The notes under the pieces were generated by a model, which was not told the DNA's origin, did not search any database, and saw only the letters and a program-made list of their open reading frames with translations. From NCBI GenBank assembly GCA_035578905.1, contig JAQJVL010000278.1, positions 62,001 to 126,000 on the forward strand: a stretch of 64,000 nucleotides of DNA. The letters are read 5' to 3'. The position numbers and the translations under genes are program-made. The stretch's first letter is position 1; each line of letters begins with the position of its first letter. Origin of the DNA: Stictocephala bisonia. Taxonomy: Eukaryota > Arthropoda > Insecta > Hemiptera > Membracidae. This document shows, in pieces, positions 61,282-64,000 of the stretch.

Positions 61282-61470
61282 AGATTTGAGTGGCCAGTGG
61301 GTCGTGCCATCGAGAGCCATGAACAACTCCAAGTCCAACTGTTGGTTCACAGCCGATACCTCAGTGACAAGCTACTTGGCTCTTACACACTTATACTGCA
61401 GAAACTGGTTCAAGATGGCAGAATATCTATTTATGACACTCTGGTTGATCCAAACAACAAACCTCTACCT
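61282..61470 (+). CDS. Ferlin (otoferlin-like) exon, body of C2A domain
   Basis: A 189-bp exon (63 codons, phase 0 at both ends) between TGTTACAG and CCT/GTAAGT. It reads RFEWPVGRAIESHEQLQVQL, then LVHSRYLSDKLLGSYTLILQ, then KLVQDGRISIYDTLVDPNNK and PLP. From memory, otoferlin C2A has the same run: (F)xWPV, an acidic ExL step, NYxxxFSNxLIGT, VLQKxVEE and DTLIDxNN. Otoferlin C2A is known to be degenerate in calcium ligands, and here too the domain lacks an obvious acidic cluster in the loops seen. Ferlins drive vesicle-plasma membrane fusion. The next exon lies beyond 64000 or was not found. Confidence 0.85.
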
Positions 61471-62098
61471 GTAAGTTTTTTTTTTTACTATACTCATTCG
61501 AATTTTTACAATTTTGTATCCTTATCCATATTCAGTACCAACATCAGCTATTTACTAAAACTACTATATCTAAATTTACTTAATTTTGTTTTATTTTTAA
61601 AATGTTACAGCTTGAAAAAATAGTTAATTCAAAATTAATTTAGTTTTGTAGGGATCATTTTATTGTATTATTTTTCTCTAAGAGTCTTCAATGTTTAAGT
61701 TATGGCCAAGTATGGATACGTTTGTGAATATAATTTTTGTTTCAAGCTTAATGCTAACATCAATTATAAGAAGTGTAATTAAAGAGTTGGTTTTACTTTC
61801 AATACTTGCAGAAATTGCTCCCACCTTAAATTTTTCACCATTTGACATTGATGAGAATAACAATCAAACAAAAAATGTAAGAATAACAAGATGAAAATGC
61901 ATTAATCCCAACTCTGGTAGTTGAAAATTCATGTGGTAGCATTATGTTTTTAGGTGTTTTGCAAGCAAATTTTTAACATGTTCAACACAATGGGTTATGA
62001 CTAATGAAAAATATTTCTCCACAAAACCACAACGCACGGCGCCAGTAGCACATCTTACACTCATACATATGAGACACCGACACAACTTTGTGCGTATT
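61471..62098 (+). other. Start of the next ferlin intron
   Basis: Begins GTAAGTTTTTTTTT. No exon is recognisable before the piggyBac element. The frame 61691-61894 is AT-rich; its minus-strand shadow is equally open, so neither is called. Confidence 0.45.
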
Positions 62099-64000
62099 TT
62101 AACACGTTTGCTCCAATGATTTATTTCCCAACTTTAGGAATTTTTAAAAAACTCTGACGTGTACCACCACGTGGTACACTCAGTGATTTTTAAAACCCTG
62201 ACGTGCGCCACCGGTGGACACAGTCACTACTGTATTTTTACACAACAAAATGACTATGCGGAGTTATTGTAAGTGTTTATACTATTTATACATGCATTTA
62301 GAGGGCACAGTAATCGTGTCCAAGGGTGATAAATGAACATTAAATATTGGTTACTACTCTAAAATAAAACACTAGGTCATCAAATTATGTTCTTATATTT
62401 ATTACAACATAAATCATTTTCAAACGTTATAAATATAACTGAAAATTAATTCCTTAAGGTTCTTCTTTGTTTGCAATGGTTATATAAATTTTTATTGAAC
62501 TACACTTAAATACAAAAACAATTATCAAACAATAAGTATCAAATTAGCTGCCTAGTACAACTAAATCATTTTCCAACTTTATAAATGTAACTGAAAACTA
62601 ATTCTTTAAGTTGTTTACTTGTTTTCAATGGTTTTTACTAAAACACGGAAGGCACATTGGGGGATTTCCCTCACATGTAATGAAAAAGTAATAACTCTTT
62701 TCGCCAGCGTCCTTGCAGCCTGAGCTCCTTTCTGTTTTTTTATATGCTGGTAACAAGAAACACACCTTTTTTTTTGATTTGCTCTTGCGCTACTTTCTTT
62801 CTTGGATAGCTGATGTCTTTTTGTGAGATTGAGCTGGTGTTTGAGTTCCGAGTGAAGGCTCAGGTTTTATCAGATAGTTTATGATATTTTCTCTGAACCA
62901 CAGCTTGTCTTGTTTTACTGGTCCAAATTGGTTGCATAAAACAAATGCGTTTACAACACGTGTACTAAGTAAAGTCTCGAGGGCAACCGTCTTGTACCAT
63001 GCTAATGACTTTCTCTATGGCATATAGTAAGAAGCCATTTGGTCAGAAAAATCAACGCCTTTTTTGGCATTATTGTATGCCAAAACAGCTGTGGGCTTCT
63101 TTACTTCTTGGCCAGATTTTGTCTGTTTCTCAGACTTAACAAGCTTCTGGCTGTCTTCAAGACATCATGACAACTCTTTTGTCACGCCATTTCATGCACT
63201 TCACCCCAGTGCTGTTCTCTTTAGATATCATTTGACCTTTCGATACCTTTTTGCTGTTGTAACTGATTTTGGATTGCCTTTGCGATCCATTCGAAGAGTA
63301 CCACACAGGTAAGTTTTGTTTTGTAATAGAACATCTGCCAGTCTTACTGAGGTGTAAAAATTATCTACATAGAGGGTACGTCCTACTTGTAATTTATCCT
63401 CCATTAGTTCCATTACTACTTTCTCAGCATGTCCCTGGTTTGCCAACACATCTGACTTTCCTGCACACACTTTTATTTTAAAAGTATAACCATTAGTTGA
63501 GCATATTTTGTATAGTTGTATGCTGTACTTATGTAACTTGCCAGGCAAATACTGCCTAAAAAGCAAGCAGCCCCTCCAAGGGATCATTGATTCGTCAATT
63601 ACCACCTACTCATCAGGAATCAGCACTTCTTTGAACTTGTTATTAATATAAGTAACCAAGCATTTTATTTTAGCAAGATGTTGCTCATCTAAAATTGGCA
63701 TATTTTTATCATGTCGAAACGATCTCTTGCCATGGTTTTCCTGATCACCACGTTGCCATACATAAGATTTTTTTACCAGTACATCTGGCGTTTTGGAAGT
63801 GGACATATTCCCTTTATCATTAAAATTCCCAAAAACCTTTTGATTTCCTCTTTAGTGCAGTCTTTCTATTTTGCCATTGGTGCATGTTTTTTTGGGGTCT
63901 TACTACTTATAAGCTAATGTGCATATCTGTTTGTCTCTGTTACTATAATGTCCAATAGGTTGTCATCAACAAATTGTTTGAAAGCAGAAAAAGGATCATT
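62099..64000 (-). mobile_element. piggyBac-type transposon, partial at right edge
   Basis: TTAACACGTTTGCTCC at 62099-62114 fits a piggyBac end at a TTAA target. Inside it are two palindromic motifs, GTACCACCACGTGGTAC (about 62160-62180) and GCGCCACCGGTGGACAC (about 62205-62222), like the sub-terminal repeats of this superfamily. The transposase pseudogene lies beyond, on the minus strand. The other end lies outside the window. Confidence 0.7.
62640..64000 (-). pseudogene. piggyBac transposase pseudogene (PGBD/DDE_Tnp_1_7), 5' end outside
   Basis: Reading minus from the edge: FSAFKQFVDDNLLDIIVTET (~63980), EEIKRFLGILMIKGICPLPK (~63865-63800), SYVWQRGDQ, then a TAG at 63606-63608, then VVIDESMIPWRGCLLFRQYL with a catalytic aspartate, LYVDNFYTS with another, and TYLCGTLRMDRKG (to ~63270). 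After more stops come STGVKCMKWRDKR, GVDFSDQMASYYMP and ETLLSTRVVNAFVLCNQ (~63070-62930), and a cysteine pair CEGNPPMCLPC near 62660, part of the C-terminal zinc-binding end. At least three stops and two frameshifts make it inactive. Opposite in strand to the ferlin host. Confidence 0.9.

Noticed and set aside
61297..61623. 108-codon plus frame starting MGRAIESHEQLQ as an independent small gene
   Set aside because: Different frame of the same exon: it runs past the GTAAGT donor into intron, while the spliced 63-codon reading gives the ferlin domain.

Overview
The window is a stretch of eukaryotic nuclear DNA from an insect. It is AT-rich, has spliced exons with GT..AG borders, abundant tRNA-derived SINEs, LINE, LTR, hAT, piggyBac and mariner remnants, and very long tandem repeats. 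The repeat style suggests a hemipteran, perhaps an auchenorrhynchan such as a leafhopper. That species guess is weak and rests on overall look, not on a diagnostic gene. I see no bacterial-type operons, no CRISPR and no rRNA.

Layout. 0-7 kb: a 54-bp satellite at the left edge, a 48-bp minisatellite split by an LTR-like insertion, and a 5'-truncated LINE with an open reverse transcriptase. 7-17 kb: a 330-bp palindrome, a 37-copy 131-bp satellite, a 114-bp repeat and two SINEs. 17.6-19.3 kb: a 36-bp G-rich minisatellite with very strong G-quadruplex motifs. 20-34 kb: decayed LINEs, SINEs, a ~1 kb (CT)n tract, and a clean hAT-type element with 8-bp target duplication. 34.5-41.2 kb: a ~90-copy 75-bp satellite. 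41.6-64 kb: the only convincing genic part.

The host gene. Two plus-strand exons (41570-41628 and 61282-61470) join in frame and encode part of the N-terminal C2A domain of a ferlin, closest by recall to otoferlin. The intron between them is 19,653 bp. Inside it lie three small reading frames of about 140-148 codons (46450-46881 +, 49400-49822 -, 53878-54324 +). Their products share a full-length pattern, two have clear signal peptides, and they form a family I do not recognise. This nested cluster of divergent secreted proteins in both orientations is the best candidate for an undescribed system. It shares the intron with a mariner remnant, a tyrosine-recombinase-like fragment, two inverted-repeat elements, SINEs and a 68-bp minisatellite. 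A decayed piggyBac element occupies the next ferlin intron up to the right edge.

Roughly a quarter of the window (about 16.5 kb) is tandem repeat. Most unit lengths are multiples of three, so long open frames appear inside the arrays; I treat these as non-coding. All family assignments are from reading the sequence and remembered family patterns; no search was run.
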